A DNA stretch of 41,117 bases from Bacteroidetes bacterium UBA1947 (GTDB lineage Bacteria; Bacteroidota; Bacteroidia; Chitinophagales; Chitinophagaceae). This document shows positions 17,765 to 25,228 of the stretch, one piece after another. Under the pieces are notes generated by a model. It searched no databases and was not told where the DNA came from. It saw only the letters and a list, made by a program, of their open reading frames with translations. Location of the stretch: contig DDET01000028.1 in NCBI GenBank assembly GCA_002336915.1, forward strand, positions 747 to 41,863, read 5' to 3'. Each line of letters opens with the position of its first letter. Position 1 is the first letter of the stretch. Made by a program: the position numbers and the translations under genes.

Positions 17765-18712
17765 ATGAGCCAGGATTTCAATCAGCCTACCGTGCCGCAA
17801 CCTGCCGGGAACTCACAGCCACCACGCAAAAATACAGTAGTGTATTGGGTCATCATAGGCATATTGCTCATAGCTTGCATTTTCCTGTTCGTGCAGAAAA
17901 ATAAGGTCGTGACCGAGAAAGAGACCGCCGAAGAGCAACTGGTCACCTCCGATTCCAGCCGCAAAGCTATAGAAGGCGACTATAACGCATCACTTGCCCG
18001 CCTCGATCAACTGGTGAGCAAAAATGCACAGATGGATAGCACCATCAACAGCAAGACCGGTGAGATAGCCAAACTCAAAGAACAGATAAATGGTATACTG
18101 CATGACAGCCGCGCTAATGCCAGCGACCTGAAAAAGGCCCGCGACCTGATAGCAAAACTGAATGCTACTACCAAGTCATACGAAGAGCGTATAGCTGAGC
18201 TGGAGGGCGAGAATAAGGACCTTACCGGCAAAAATGAAGTATTGGCGCAGGAAAGGGATTCTACGGTAACGCAGAACATCGCCCTTAAAAAAGTAGGTTC
18301 TGTACTCCATGCCTCCAACATCCGTATGACGCCTATACACCTGAAGAATGGTGGCAAGAAAGAGACCACTACGGAGCATGCCCGCCGCACCGATATGCTG
18401 CGCATCGTGTTTGATATAGATGAGAACCGTATAGTGGACAATGGCACAAAACAAGTTCAGCTTAAAATAACCGGCCCGGATGGAGTTGTCTTCAGCGACC
18501 CTGCATTTGGCTCCGGCACCCTCAAAACCGCCGACGGTGCAACGGTAAATTATACACTTATAAAGGACATAGCCCTGCAAACCGGGGTACCTGTAAAGGA
18601 TGTAACCGTTGACTGGCACCAGATAAGCGACTATAAGAAGGGCGCTTATAATATAGAAATATATAACGAAGGCTATAAAATAGGCAGCGGCAGCGTTACA
18701 CTGAAAAAGTAA
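17765..18712 (+). CDS. Membrane-anchored coiled-coil protein
   Basis: 315 residues. A short Pro/Gln-rich cytoplasmic start (PTVPQPAGNSQPP) precedes one TM helix at about 26-43 (VVYWVIIGILLIACIFLFVQ), then a coiled coil at about 50-178 with regular Glu/Lys/Leu heptads, and a C-terminal beta-rich domain (about 185-315) with LRIVFDIDENRIVDNGTKQV and YNIEIYNEGYKIGSGSVTL. Such proteins are frequent and unnamed in Chitinophagaceae. Monocistronic, with its own promoter and a strong terminator. Function unknown; a structural envelope role is a guess. Confidence 0.7.
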   Translation: MSQDFNQPTVPQPAGNSQPPRKNTVVYWVIIGILLIACIFLFVQKNKVVTEKETAEEQLVTSDSSRKAIEGDYNASLARLDQLVSKNAQMDSTINSKTGEIAKLKEQINGILHDSRANASDLKKARDLIAKLNATTKSYEERIAELEGENKDLTGKNEVLAQERDSTVTQNIALKKVGSVLHASNIRMTPIHLKNGGKKETTTEHARRTDMLRIVFDIDENRIVDNGTKQVQLKITGPDGVVFSDPAFGSGTLKTADGATVNYTLIKDIALQTGVPVKDVTVDWHQISDYKKGAYNIEIYNEGYKIGSGSVTLKK

Positions 18713-18731
18713 CTGATCAATTTATATCTTT

Positions 18732-18757
18732 AATGCGCCGGGCAAGCCCGGCGCATT
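18732..18757 (+). terminator. Strong intrinsic terminator
   Basis: Perfect 12-bp inverted repeat AATGCGCCGGGC / GCCCGGCGCATT with a minimal loop, followed by a pyrimidine-rich tract with TTTT and TTTTT. It ends the coiled-coil protein transcript. Confidence 0.88.
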
Positions 18758-18842
18758 TGCTTTTCCCCCCTTTTTAGGGATTTAGAAGCTTAGGTAACAA
18801 TAAGATAACGTGGTTTTTCTTTTTTGTTCACAAATGCAGGGG

Positions 18843-18850
18843 TAATTTTG
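18843..18850 (+). promoter_or_regulatory. Promoter of the two-component operon
   Basis: TAATTTTG is an exact -7 element and TTTG at 18823-18826 is a candidate -33 element, 16 bp apart (a little short of the usual 19). It places the transcript start near 18857 and so decides the start codon of the response regulator. Confidence 0.55.
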
Positions 18851-18871
18851 CACACGAATAGCAGGAACATT

Positions 18872-19558
18872 ATGGATGTATTACCAGGCAAGATTCTAAT
18901 AGTTGATGACGAACCGGATATAGTGGAGTTCATTAGCTATAACCTCAAGAGCAAAGGCTACCTCATAGCCACAGCCAAAGACGGTGTGGAGGCTATAAGA
19001 AAAGCCAAAGAGTTCCGTCCCGACCTGATACTGCTGGATATAATGATGCCCAATAAGGACGGCCGCGAGACCATTAAGGAACTGCGCCGCATGCCCGAGT
19101 TCGAGCATACTGCCATCATCTTCCTCACTGCACTCAGCGATGAGCGCTCCGAAATAGAAGGACTTAAGACCGGGGCTGACGATTACATTTCAAAGCCCAT
19201 TAAGCCCGAGCTGCTGGCCACCCGCATAAGCGCTGCGCTGCGCCGCCTGCGCAAAGACGAGGACCAGGAACAGAAGCTCACCTTTGGCGACCTGGAGATC
19301 AACAAGACCAAGTTCACGGTCAACTTTAAAGGCAGGGAGATACTGCTCGCCAAAAAAGAATTTGAACTGCTATCGCTGCTCGCATCCAAACCAGGCCGCG
19401 TGTTTCTCCGCAACGAGATACTGCAGCGTGTATGGGGTACAGACGTGATAGTGGGCGACCGCACCATAGACGTACACATCCGTAAGATACGCCAGAAGGT
19501 AGGCATCGATCTTATTACCACGGTCAAGGGTGTAGGTTATAAGTTCGAAATGGAGTAG
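18872..19558 (+). CDS. OmpR/PhoB-family response regulator
   Basis: 228 residues when started at the ATG at 18872, the usual PhoB length. An in-frame ATG at 18824 would precede the predicted transcript start and is rejected. The receiver domain has VDDE (11-14), phospho-acceptor Asp56 in LLDIMMPNKDG, Thr86 in FLTA, and Lys108 in ISKPIKPE. The winged helix from about 130 carries KKEFELLSLLASKPGRVFLR and RTIDVHIRKIRQKVG, with VKGVGYKFE at the end. The partner kinase follows after 11 bp. The pair most resembles PhoB/PhoR, but nothing adjacent shows the regulated pathway. Confidence 0.93.
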   Translation: MDVLPGKILIVDDEPDIVEFISYNLKSKGYLIATAKDGVEAIRKAKEFRPDLILLDIMMPNKDGRETIKELRRMPEFEHTAIIFLTALSDERSEIEGLKTGADDYISKPIKPELLATRISAALRRLRKDEDQEQKLTFGDLEINKTKFTVNFKGREILLAKKEFELLSLLASKPGRVFLRNEILQRVWGTDVIVGDRTIDVHIRKIRQKVGIDLITTVKGVGYKFEME

Positions 19559-19569
19559 TTTAGTATCGT

Positions 19570-20625
19570 ATGTCGGTATTAGATACTAAAAATCCGTCGC
19601 CCCGTTTACTTTCACTTTTAACAGCACTGGTCATTTCAACGGTCAATGCGCTGCTGAGCCTTACTTTGCAGCCGCACTGGTATATGCCCTTCGTGGTATT
19701 CGGCCTTACTTTTGTTATCACCTACTGGCTGTACCATTACACCATGCAGCGCTTTATATACCGCAAGATAAAGCTCATCTACAAGTTCATCTACCAGACC
19801 AAGGCCACCAAGAAAGAAGAGTTCTTTTACGAGAATATACTGCCCCGCAAATCCATTGAGGAGGTAAGCCATGACGTACAGAAATGGGCCGACCAGAAGA
19901 AGGACGAGATAGACATGCTGCGCGCCAATGAACAGTTCCGCAAGGAATTTTTAATGAACCTGGCACATGAGCTGCGCACGCCTATCTTCAACGTACAGGG
20001 CTATGTGGATACGCTGCTGGGCGGAGCGCTGGAGGACGAGAACGTGAACCGCAAGTTCCTGGGCAATGCCTCCAAAAGCATAGACCGCCTGGTGCGCCTT
20101 GTTGATGACCTCGACGAGATATCGAAGCTGGAATCCGGCCGCATACCTATCATACAGGAGTCCTTCGTGATACAGGATTTGGTGAAGGATGTGTACGAGG
20201 AGTTCTCATTGCAGGCTAAGGAAAAGAACATAACGCTGGAGCTGAAGAAAGGCACCGAGCGGCCCCTGGAGGTATATGCCGACAAGCCTAAGATAAAGCA
20301 GGTACTCATTAACCTGATAGAAAACTCGCTCAAGTACGGCAACGAGAACGGCAACATCAGCGTGGGCTGCTACGAGATGGACGACAAGCACATCTATGTA
20401 GAAGTGTCCGACGACGGGCCGGGCATTGCCGAGGAGCACCTCAGCCGCATCTTCGAGCGCTTCTACCGCGCCGACCGCAGCCGCAGCCGCAGCATAGGCG
20501 GCACCGGCCTTGGCCTTGCCATCGTAAAGCATATAGTAGAGGCCCATGGCCAGACCGTGAACGCCCGCAGCAAGCCCGGCGTAGGTTCCTCATTCGGCTT
20601 TACGCTCGAGAAAGGAAAAGAGTAG
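19570..20625 (+). CDS. PhoR-like sensor histidine kinase
   Basis: 351 residues. Two TM helices (about 14-32 and 39-56) are joined by a very short loop, so there is hardly any periplasmic sensor. A linker leads to the dimerisation domain with phospho-acceptor His133 in NLAHELRTPIFNVQGYV. The ATPase domain follows with the N box LINLIENSLKYGNENG, G1 SDDGPGIAEEHL, FERFYRADRSRSRSIGGTG and G2 GTGLGLAIVKHIVEAHG. The lack of a sensor suggests it reads a membrane partner or internal signal, as PhoR does. Co-transcribed with the regulator. Confidence 0.93.
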   Translation: MSVLDTKNPSPRLLSLLTALVISTVNALLSLTLQPHWYMPFVVFGLTFVITYWLYHYTMQRFIYRKIKLIYKFIYQTKATKKEEFFYENILPRKSIEEVSHDVQKWADQKKDEIDMLRANEQFRKEFLMNLAHELRTPIFNVQGYVDTLLGGALEDENVNRKFLGNASKSIDRLVRLVDDLDEISKLESGRIPIIQESFVIQDLVKDVYEEFSLQAKEKNITLELKKGTERPLEVYADKPKIKQVLINLIENSLKYGNENGNISVGCYEMDDKHIYVEVSDDGPGIAEEHLSRIFERFYRADRSRSRSIGGTGLGLAIVKHIVEAHGQTVNARSKPGVGSSFGFTLEKGKE

Positions 20626-20628
20626 TGC

Positions 20629-21021
20629 TCAACTCAAATTCAGCTGCCAGCTCACACCATACCTGTCCGACACCCAACCGAACATCCTGCTAAAGGGATA
20701 GGCCGCAAGGGGCATGAACACCTGGCCGCCTTCGGACAGCTTATGGAATAATGTAGGTATCTCTTGCTCGCTTGCACAGTCCACGAACAGCGACATGGCT
20801 GCCGTAAAGGTGAAGGCATGTTTTACCGCACTGTCTATGCAACGGTACTCCTGCCCGTTGAGGGTAAAGACAGCATGCTTCACTGTCCCTTCCGCGCCCG
20901 GTTCTCCTGCATTGTAGCGGGCTATCGATCTGATCTCCGAGTGCCCGAACAGCGAGGTATAGAAGTTCATCGCCTCCTCCGCATTCCCGTCGAACATGAG
21001 TAATGTCTTTATCTTTTGCAT
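20629..21021 (-). CDS. VOC-family protein (PhnB/YdcE-like)
   Basis: 130 residues when begun at the ATG at 21021 (MQKIKTLLMFDGNAEEAM); an in-frame ATG at 21045 would add eight residues. Two beta-alpha-beta-beta-beta modules of the vicinal oxygen chelate fold are visible: NAEEAMNFYTSLFGHSEI with a later FTLNGQEYRCID, and SLFVDCASEQEIPTLFHKL leading to the conserved end FGWVSDRYGVSWQLNL. This end is typical of the PhnB or demethylubiquinone-methyltransferase-like branch. The substrate is unknown. Its stop lies 3 bp from the convergent kinase gene. Confidence 0.9.
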   Translation of the reverse strand: MQKIKTLLMFDGNAEEAMNFYTSLFGHSEIRSIARYNAGEPGAEGTVKHAVFTLNGQEYRCIDSAVKHAFTFTAAMSLFVDCASEQEIPTLFHKLSEGGQVFMPLAAYPFSRMFGWVSDRYGVSWQLNLS

Positions 21022-21150
21022 ATCGTCTACCTCTGTTCCTTTCATTTAAAATTAGCAATTTAAGATTGTCATAAAACATTTACATTTTTATTCCTCCCTT
21101 CGCCCAACTGTCTGCCCGGCTCCGCTCGTCTCCCTTGGTGTATAAATAGA

Positions 21151-21158
21151 TACCTTTG
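21151..21158 (+). promoter_or_regulatory. -7 element for the SGNH hydrolase gene
   Basis: TACCTTTG matches TAnnTTTG. Because it overlaps an in-frame ATG at 21156, that ATG cannot be the start, and translation must begin at 21174. Confidence 0.6.
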
Positions 21159-21173
21159 TACGTTACCACAAGC

Positions 21174-22223
21174 ATGAAAAAACTACTTACTATACTCGGC
21201 ATTCTTCTGCTGCAATCCGGCATTGGCTACAGCATTACAAAGCGTGTGCTCTTCCTGGGCAATAGCTATACCTATGTGAACGACCTGCCGCAGATGATAG
21301 CCAATGTAGCTGCCTCGGCCGGCGATACCCTCGTATTCAGCAGCCATACCATTGGCGGCTATTCCATTGGCAACCACTCCATCGACTCCAGCTCCAGGGC
21401 CATGATCATGCAGGGTGGCTGGGACCGTGTGGTGTTGCAGGGCCAAAGCCAGGAACTGCTGACTACCACGCCCGAGGTCTCGCCCTTTCCCTACGCACAT
21501 ACCCTGGATAGCCTTGTGCACCGCTTTAACCCCTGTGGTGAGACCATGTTCTATATGACCTGGGGTTACAGGGAAGACATCCTCACTAACGATTGCGTCA
21601 ATTTCCCTTTATACTGCAGCTACCAGGTAATGGACAGCGTCATCCATAACAACTACATGCTCATGGGCAACATCAACCGGGCCGAGGTATCGCCCGTGGG
21701 TGCAGTGCGCCACTATATAAGGGACCAGTACCCCGCCATAGAGCTGTACCAGGCCGATGGAAGCCACCCCACTGTTGCGGGCACCTATGCGGGCGCCTGC
21801 ACCTTTTATGCAGCCATCTTTCGTAAAGACCCGGCACCCGCTACCTTCAACCCCGGCATACCGGTAGCCGATGCCAACAATATTAAGAACAGCGCCAGCC
21901 TGGTAGCCTACGATAGCCTCAGCAAATGGAACATCGGCAGCTTCGATGCCTATATTGATTCCCTCTGCGGTCCTACGGGCATCGGCAATATCAGCCATAC
22001 TACACTTGCCACCCTATCCCCTAACCCCGCTACCAATACCATCAGCATACGCACAGGCAATACTGCCAAACAGCGTGCAGCCATCTACAACTATATGGGC
22101 ACACTGTGTAAAGAGGTAGAACTGCAGGGCAATACCGATGTGGATATTTCTGCGCTACCTGCAGGTGCTTATTTTATCCGCTTTAAAGATGGAACACAGG
22201 TGCTGAAGTTCGTAAAGTATTAA
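21174..22223 (+). CDS. Secreted SGNH/GDSL-type esterase with T9SS sorting domain
   Basis: 349 residues from the ATG at 21174. The signal peptide (MKKLLTILGILLLQSGIGYS) is followed at once by the SGNH block I FLGNSYTYVNDLP (nucleophile Ser31). IGGYSIG is a possible block II; VVLQGQSQE corresponds to block III; DGSHPTVAGTYAG supplies the block V Asp and His. The fold fits the DUF4886-like SGNH branch, acting on esters such as acetylated glycans. The C-terminal 75 residues (LSPNPATNTISI, YNYMGTLCKEVEL, LPAGAYFIRF, VLKFVKY) are a type A T9SS sorting domain, so the protein goes to the cell surface or medium. Confidence 0.85.
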   Translation: MKKLLTILGILLLQSGIGYSITKRVLFLGNSYTYVNDLPQMIANVAASAGDTLVFSSHTIGGYSIGNHSIDSSSRAMIMQGGWDRVVLQGQSQELLTTTPEVSPFPYAHTLDSLVHRFNPCGETMFYMTWGYREDILTNDCVNFPLYCSYQVMDSVIHNNYMLMGNINRAEVSPVGAVRHYIRDQYPAIELYQADGSHPTVAGTYAGACTFYAAIFRKDPAPATFNPGIPVADANNIKNSASLVAYDSLSKWNIGSFDAYIDSLCGPTGIGNISHTTLATLSPNPATNTISIRTGNTAKQRAAIYNYMGTLCKEVELQGNTDVDISALPAGAYFIRFKDGTQVLKFVKY

Positions 22224-22414
22224 GGATGCTTGCCGCCTAGCAGCAGGTTGAGAAAGAAGACCAGGCCCAGCACATTTATACCCATACTGATCCAGAATTT
22301 CTTTTTGTCCGCATTATCGCGGTCCCTTCGGTAGGCGCGTATTTCCCTGATGCTTACGTATACCGCCATCAGGGGGAAGATCCACATGAAGTAATAGAAC
22401 AGTTTGATTTCCAT
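22220..22414 (-). CDS. Small two-helix membrane protein
   Basis: 64 residues if begun at the ATG at 22414 (MEIKLFYYFMWIFPLMAVYV); an in-frame ATG at 22438 adds eight. Two TM helices (about 5-21 and 42-58) flank a basic linker (REIRAYRRDRDNADKKKF), so both ends should be outside and the loop in the cytoplasm. It overlaps the convergent SGNH gene by 4 bp. It is the last host-like gene before the repeat-rich stretch. Unknown function. Confidence 0.6.
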   Translation of the reverse strand: MEIKLFYYFMWIFPLMAVYVSIREIRAYRRDRDNADKKKFWISMGINVLGLVFFLNLLLGGKHP

Positions 22415-22482
22415 AGGGAGGATATGTTTGTAAGGCAATTTACTGCATCTGTTTCAGATTTCGGATAGCCCATGTCATTGAA

Positions 22483-22685
22483 ATGGATTGACTATGCGTG
22501 GAAATTGTCTGAACCCCACCCATCCGGTCGGGCAGGCGGGATTTATGGATTAGGGGATTTTCGGGTTGTCCTTTAATGACCATGGATTGACTATGCCCTC
22601 TCGCGTCATTGCGAGGTACGAAGCAATCTCACTACAACATGGGTGTCGATCGGTTGAACTGTTCGTTGACTATGGATTGACTATG
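22483..22685 (+). repeat. Three direct repeats of ATGGATTGACTATG
   Basis: Identical 14-mers at 22483-22496, 22582-22595 and 22672-22685, spaced 99 and 90 bp. Further TGACTATG copies occur around 22666 and 22689. Confidence 0.7.
22603..22633. repeat. REP-like element CGTCATTGCGAGGTACGAAG
   Basis: The core CGTCATTGCGAGGTACGAAG followed by CAATCTCACT resembles a dispersed repeat seen in many bacterial genomes. I rely on memory of its form; a genome-wide count would settle it. Confidence 0.45.
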
Positions 22686-22726
22686 CTCTGACTATGCATT
22701 CATCATCCTTTCTCATAGCGAGTCAA

Positions 22727-22774
22727 CCACCCCGGCCTTCGGCCACCCCTCCTAAAAACAGGAGGGGAGTTTTT
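22727..22774. repeat. REP-like hairpin with T-tract
   Basis: GGCC-TTC-GGCC is followed by CCCCTCCT (22746-22753), a 6-nt loop and AGGAGGGG (22760-22767), then AGTTTTT. It has terminator form and is also a typical intergenic repeat in Bacteroidota. Confidence 0.6.
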
Positions 22775-22956
22775 CAGCAATTTATTCGCTCCTTGATTAT
22801 TTTTTAGCGGTGCTCATGAGAAAGTTCCGATTTCCGGTGGAATTATAATTTCCGGTTTTTGGGGGCCCTGTGAGCTGAAAGGTGCGTGGGGATTGCCGTA
22901 TTACGTTTTAGGATAATTTCCGGTTTTTTCCGGTTGGCGGAAATTGCCTCACCCGG

Positions 22957-22973
22957 CCTCTCCAAGGGAGAGG
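22957..22973. repeat. Short REP-like hairpin
   Basis: CCTCTCC-AAG-GGAGAGG preceded by CTCACCCGG, another common intergenic hairpin form. Confidence 0.5.
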
Positions 22974-23410
22974 AGATGTTACGTAAGAAGGATGGATTAT
23001 GACAATTAGTTATTTCCCTTTTCCCGGTAGGAATGAGTTATTTCCTGTTTTTTTGGAGGTGCATGGCTCAAATGCTTGCCAGTATTGCCATATGCGTGGA
23101 AATAATTATTTCTCCTTATTTCCCTTTTTTGCACAATGGTTTCCTTTTAGGAAATAACTGCTTTATGCAATATGTCTCCTTGCCTAAACCTAAGGTTACA
23201 ATAAAATAAAGAACTACGGTTATCTGCATTTCTAACCCCTTATGGCTAGCTAACGAAGGGTTTGAAATTTTGGCCAACCTTGCAATATACGCTCGTTACC
23301 ATGCGTTGCCTTTTTCCGAGCTGAATACTAGGGTTCCAAAGCGATCGAATAACTACCGAAAGATAAGTTTTTAGGATACACAATTTCTTTTCGTTGTCAC
23401 TCTACGTTTA

Positions 23411-23436
23411 AAAACACCGTGAAAACACGGTGTTTT
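23411..23436 (+). terminator. Intrinsic terminator before the TIR genes
   Basis: Perfect 11-bp stem AAAACACCGTG / CACGGTGTTTT with an AAAA loop and a run of Ts. No coding gene ends into it on the plus strand, so it either insulates the island or ends an unrecognised transcript from the preceding non-coding stretch. Confidence 0.82.
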
Positions 23437-23498
23437 TTTATCATTCAAGTTCGTAAGTTTGTCAGATATACGCATTTAGAACATAAAAGTCTACAAAT

Positions 23499-23990
23499 AT
23501 GGCAAGAAAAACATTTTTCAGTTTCCATTACGTTCCAGATAATTGGCGAGCATCACAAGTTAGGAATATGGGAGTTATTGAGGGAAACCAACCAGCTTCT
23601 GATAATGACTGGGAAAAAGTTGTGGGTGGTGGTAATACAGCTATTCAGAAATGGATTGATGATCAACTTTCTGGCAGAACCTGTACTGTGGTTCTGATTG
23701 GGAAAGACACCGCGGATCGAAAATGGATCAACTATGAAATAGAAAAATCGTGGAAGGATGGCAAAGGCGTATTGGGCATTCATATTCATAATTTAAAAAA
23801 TAGCGCTGGAGATCAGACTACCAAGGGTGCCAATCCCTTTAAGAATATATATGTCGGAGACAAAAAAATGAGTGAGATTGTAAATTGCCATGATTCGATA
23901 TATTCATCAAGCACATACGTCTATGATGACATTAAAGAGAATATCGAAAAATGGATAGAAGAAGCTATTAAAATACGCAATAATTACTAA
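23499..23990 (+). CDS. TIR-like protein, ThsB/DUF1863 type
   Basis: 163 residues, a full single domain. Begins MARKTFFSFHYVPDNWRASQ, the FFSFHY-x-D-x-x-R start of MTH538 TIR-like (DUF1863) proteins, the family that contains Thoeris ThsB. The putative catalytic glutamate is Glu80 in RKWINYEIEKSW, and GVLGIHIHNLK is also typical. ThsB proteins sense phage infection and convert NAD to a cyclic or conjugated ADP-ribose signal. It converges with a paralog at 23992, leaving one base between the stop codons. Its AT-rich composition contrasts with the host genes to the left. Family is clear; defence role is inferred. Confidence 0.85.
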   Translation: MARKTFFSFHYVPDNWRASQVRNMGVIEGNQPASDNDWEKVVGGGNTAIQKWIDDQLSGRTCTVVLIGKDTADRKWINYEIEKSWKDGKGVLGIHIHNLKNSAGDQTTKGANPFKNIYVGDKKMSEIVNCHDSIYSSSTYVYDDIKENIEKWIEEAIKIRNNY

Positions 23991-23991
23991 G

Positions 23992-24474
23992 CTAGCGGCC
24001 TGCTTGTTGTGCAGCCTCTTCTATCCATTTTTGGATGTTTTCGTATCCGCCATCTTCAATCCAGTCGTATGTTTTATACATAGTAGCCAGACATGCTTCT
24101 TTGTTATCTCTGATGACATGCATGGTATCTAGTGGATTAATCCCCTTAATATCTGTTTTAAATGCCTGTTGTTGGTGCATATATATACCGATGATGCCTC
24201 TATTTTCTAAATGAGCTTTTCGTATTTCATACCGGACCCACTTCCGTCTATATGTTTCGTATCCAATACATAAAACCAGTACGGAAGTCCCAGCCATTTG
24301 CGAGTCAATCCACTTTTTTACTTCTTTTACGCCTTGCCGTCTGATTTCTTCCCACTCAGCCTTATCAAGAAAGGGTTGCACTTCATCGCTCTTAAATACG
24401 CCACAATTTCTGATTTGAGACACTCTTAGAATATCACGCTTATAATGGAAACTAAAAAAAACTCTTCGAGCCAT
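23992..24474 (-). CDS. Second ThsB-type TIR-like protein
   Basis: 160 residues from the ATG at 24474 (MARRVFFSFHYKRDILRVSQ), which aligns with the paralog's start; an ATG at 24507 would overlap the upstream gene. Glu83 in RKWVRYEIRKAH is the counterpart of Glu80 in the convergent paralog, and KEVKKWIDSQMAG matches QKWIDDQLSG there. It is the last gene of a three-gene minus-strand unit and follows the zinc-ribbon membrane protein after 4 bp. A distinct ThsB beside each candidate effector would allow recognition of different phage triggers; this is inference. Confidence 0.85.
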   Translation of the reverse strand: MARRVFFSFHYKRDILRVSQIRNCGVFKSDEVQPFLDKAEWEEIRRQGVKEVKKWIDSQMAGTSVLVLCIGYETYRRKWVRYEIRKAHLENRGIIGIYMHQQQAFKTDIKGINPLDTMHVIRDNKEACLATMYKTYDWIEDGGYENIQKWIEEAAQQAGR

Positions 24475-24478
24475 CAGA

Positions 24479-24811
24479 TTAAACGTAGTTTGAATTGAAG
24501 TGAGCAACGGCTTTTTTGTCTTTTAAACTAACTGCCCACACCAAAAATCCTCCACCAAATCCTCCAACAATCATCCCCAATGGACCACCAATTATGCCGA
24601 TCACAGCGCCACTCAACGTTCCAGGAACAGCTAAGTTGTAGGTTGGTTCCGCAAATACGTAGTTTACATCAATTTGGCCCTGGATTTGGCAACTCGGACA
24701 TTGGATTCTTAAGACCCTTCCGTAAGAATTAAAAAGCTCCAGCCGTGTTTTAACTTGAGCATTCAAATAAATTTTTCTATTACAACCTCCGCAAGTGCAA
24801 AACAATTTCAT
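24479..24811 (-). CDS. Zinc-ribbon, glycine-rich membrane protein
   Basis: 110 residues. The N-terminal half has CTCGGC (Cys5, 7, 10) and CPSC (Cys38, 41), a likely zinc ribbon. Residues about 62-95 are a Gly-rich hydrophobic segment (LSGAVIGIIGGPLGMIVGGF) long enough for one or two helices. A short basic tail follows. It shares ATGA with the upstream gene and lies 4 bp before a ThsB-type TIR gene, so the three are one unit. Its place beside a TIR gene makes it a candidate membrane-damaging effector, but no known effector domain is recognised. Confidence 0.65.
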   Translation of the reverse strand: MKLFCTCGGCNRKIYLNAQVKTRLELFNSYGRVLRIQCPSCQIQGQIDVNYVFAEPTYNLAVPGTLSGAVIGIIGGPLGMIVGGFGGGFLVWAVSLKDKKAVAHFNSNYV

Positions 24812-25107
24812 GATTCAAAAAGCCCATTTAAAGTCATAAAAAACCTGTTTTCATTGTCTCTATTTTTCCCCCATGTAAAAATCTGTTTTTTAGCCTTAGA
24901 TGTTACATTTACTCGAATTAGTGAATTTTCTATTTCCGAAATGTCAATTTGGAGCAACTCTCCCCAGGAAAATATAGAAGCGGGAGTATTGTATGTGAGG
25001 GTATTTGTCGAAATGTTCTCCTTATCTATCTCAAAACCTAATTGTTCGGCTGCCTCTAGACAATTCAGGTAAACAATATCAAAATGCTCTTTAAAGCTAA
25101 ATTCCAT
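24808..25107 (-). CDS. Small unknown protein, first gene of the TIR-b unit
   Basis: 99 residues, no signal or membrane segment. It shows an alpha helix (FDIVYLNCLEAAEQLGF), then strands with TPASIFSWGELLQIDISEIE, TSKAKKQIFTWGKNRDNENR and a closing helix, a pattern seen in small PH-like or DUF1499-like domains; I cannot name the family. It overlaps the zinc-ribbon gene by ATGA. A TATATTTG element on the minus strand (25121-25128) lies 14 bp upstream and is a good promoter candidate. Confidence 0.6.
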   Translation of the reverse strand: MEFSFKEHFDIVYLNCLEAAEQLGFEIDKENISTNTLTYNTPASIFSWGELLQIDISEIENSLIRVNVTSKAKKQIFTWGKNRDNENRFFMTLNGLFES

Positions 25108-25120
25108 TCGATATTTTTCG

Positions 25121-25128
25121 CAAATATA
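25121..25128 (-). promoter_or_regulatory. -7 element for the minus-strand TIR unit
   Basis: Reads TATATTTG on the minus strand, matching TAnnTTTG, 13 bp upstream of the start at 25107. Confidence 0.5.
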
Positions 25129-25137
25129 ACGAAAAGA

Positions 25138-25181
25138 CCTTATGGAAATTCATGTTAATCATTAACTTTACTTTCATAAGG
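25138..25181. promoter_or_regulatory. Nested dyad between divergent TIR units
   Basis: In the 121-bp gap between the two divergent TIR operons, an outer inverted repeat (CCTTATGGAAA at 25138-25148 against CTTTCATAAGG at 25171-25181, one base indel) encloses a perfect palindrome GTTAATCATTAAC (25154-25166). Nested symmetry centred between divergent promoters is the usual form of a shared operator. Confidence 0.5.
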
Positions 25182-25228
25182 AGTTTTAACAGCATTTGTG
25201 AACACTTGCGCTTGAAATAATTTTCACT

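Larger units (their letters stand above)
22439..23410. other. Repeat-rich non-coding stretch at the island's left edge
   Basis: Almost 1 kb with no convincing gene. It holds three exact 14-bp repeats, REP-like hairpins, and from about 22820 to 23170 roughly ten copies of ATTTCC or GGAAAT in both orientations (for example the near-palindrome GGAAATAATTATTTC at about 23097). GC falls from host level to AT-rich across it. Between 23170 and 23410 only the inverted repeat AACCCCTT/AAGGGTT (about 23235-23265) and a copy of the TAGGATACACAAT element (23372-23384) stand out. Confidence 0.6.

Noticed and set aside
25195..25225. TTTG-19-TAATTTTC promoter for the 390-aa TIR gene
   Set aside because: The spacing is right, but the -7 box ends only 3 bp before the start codon, which would need leaderless translation.
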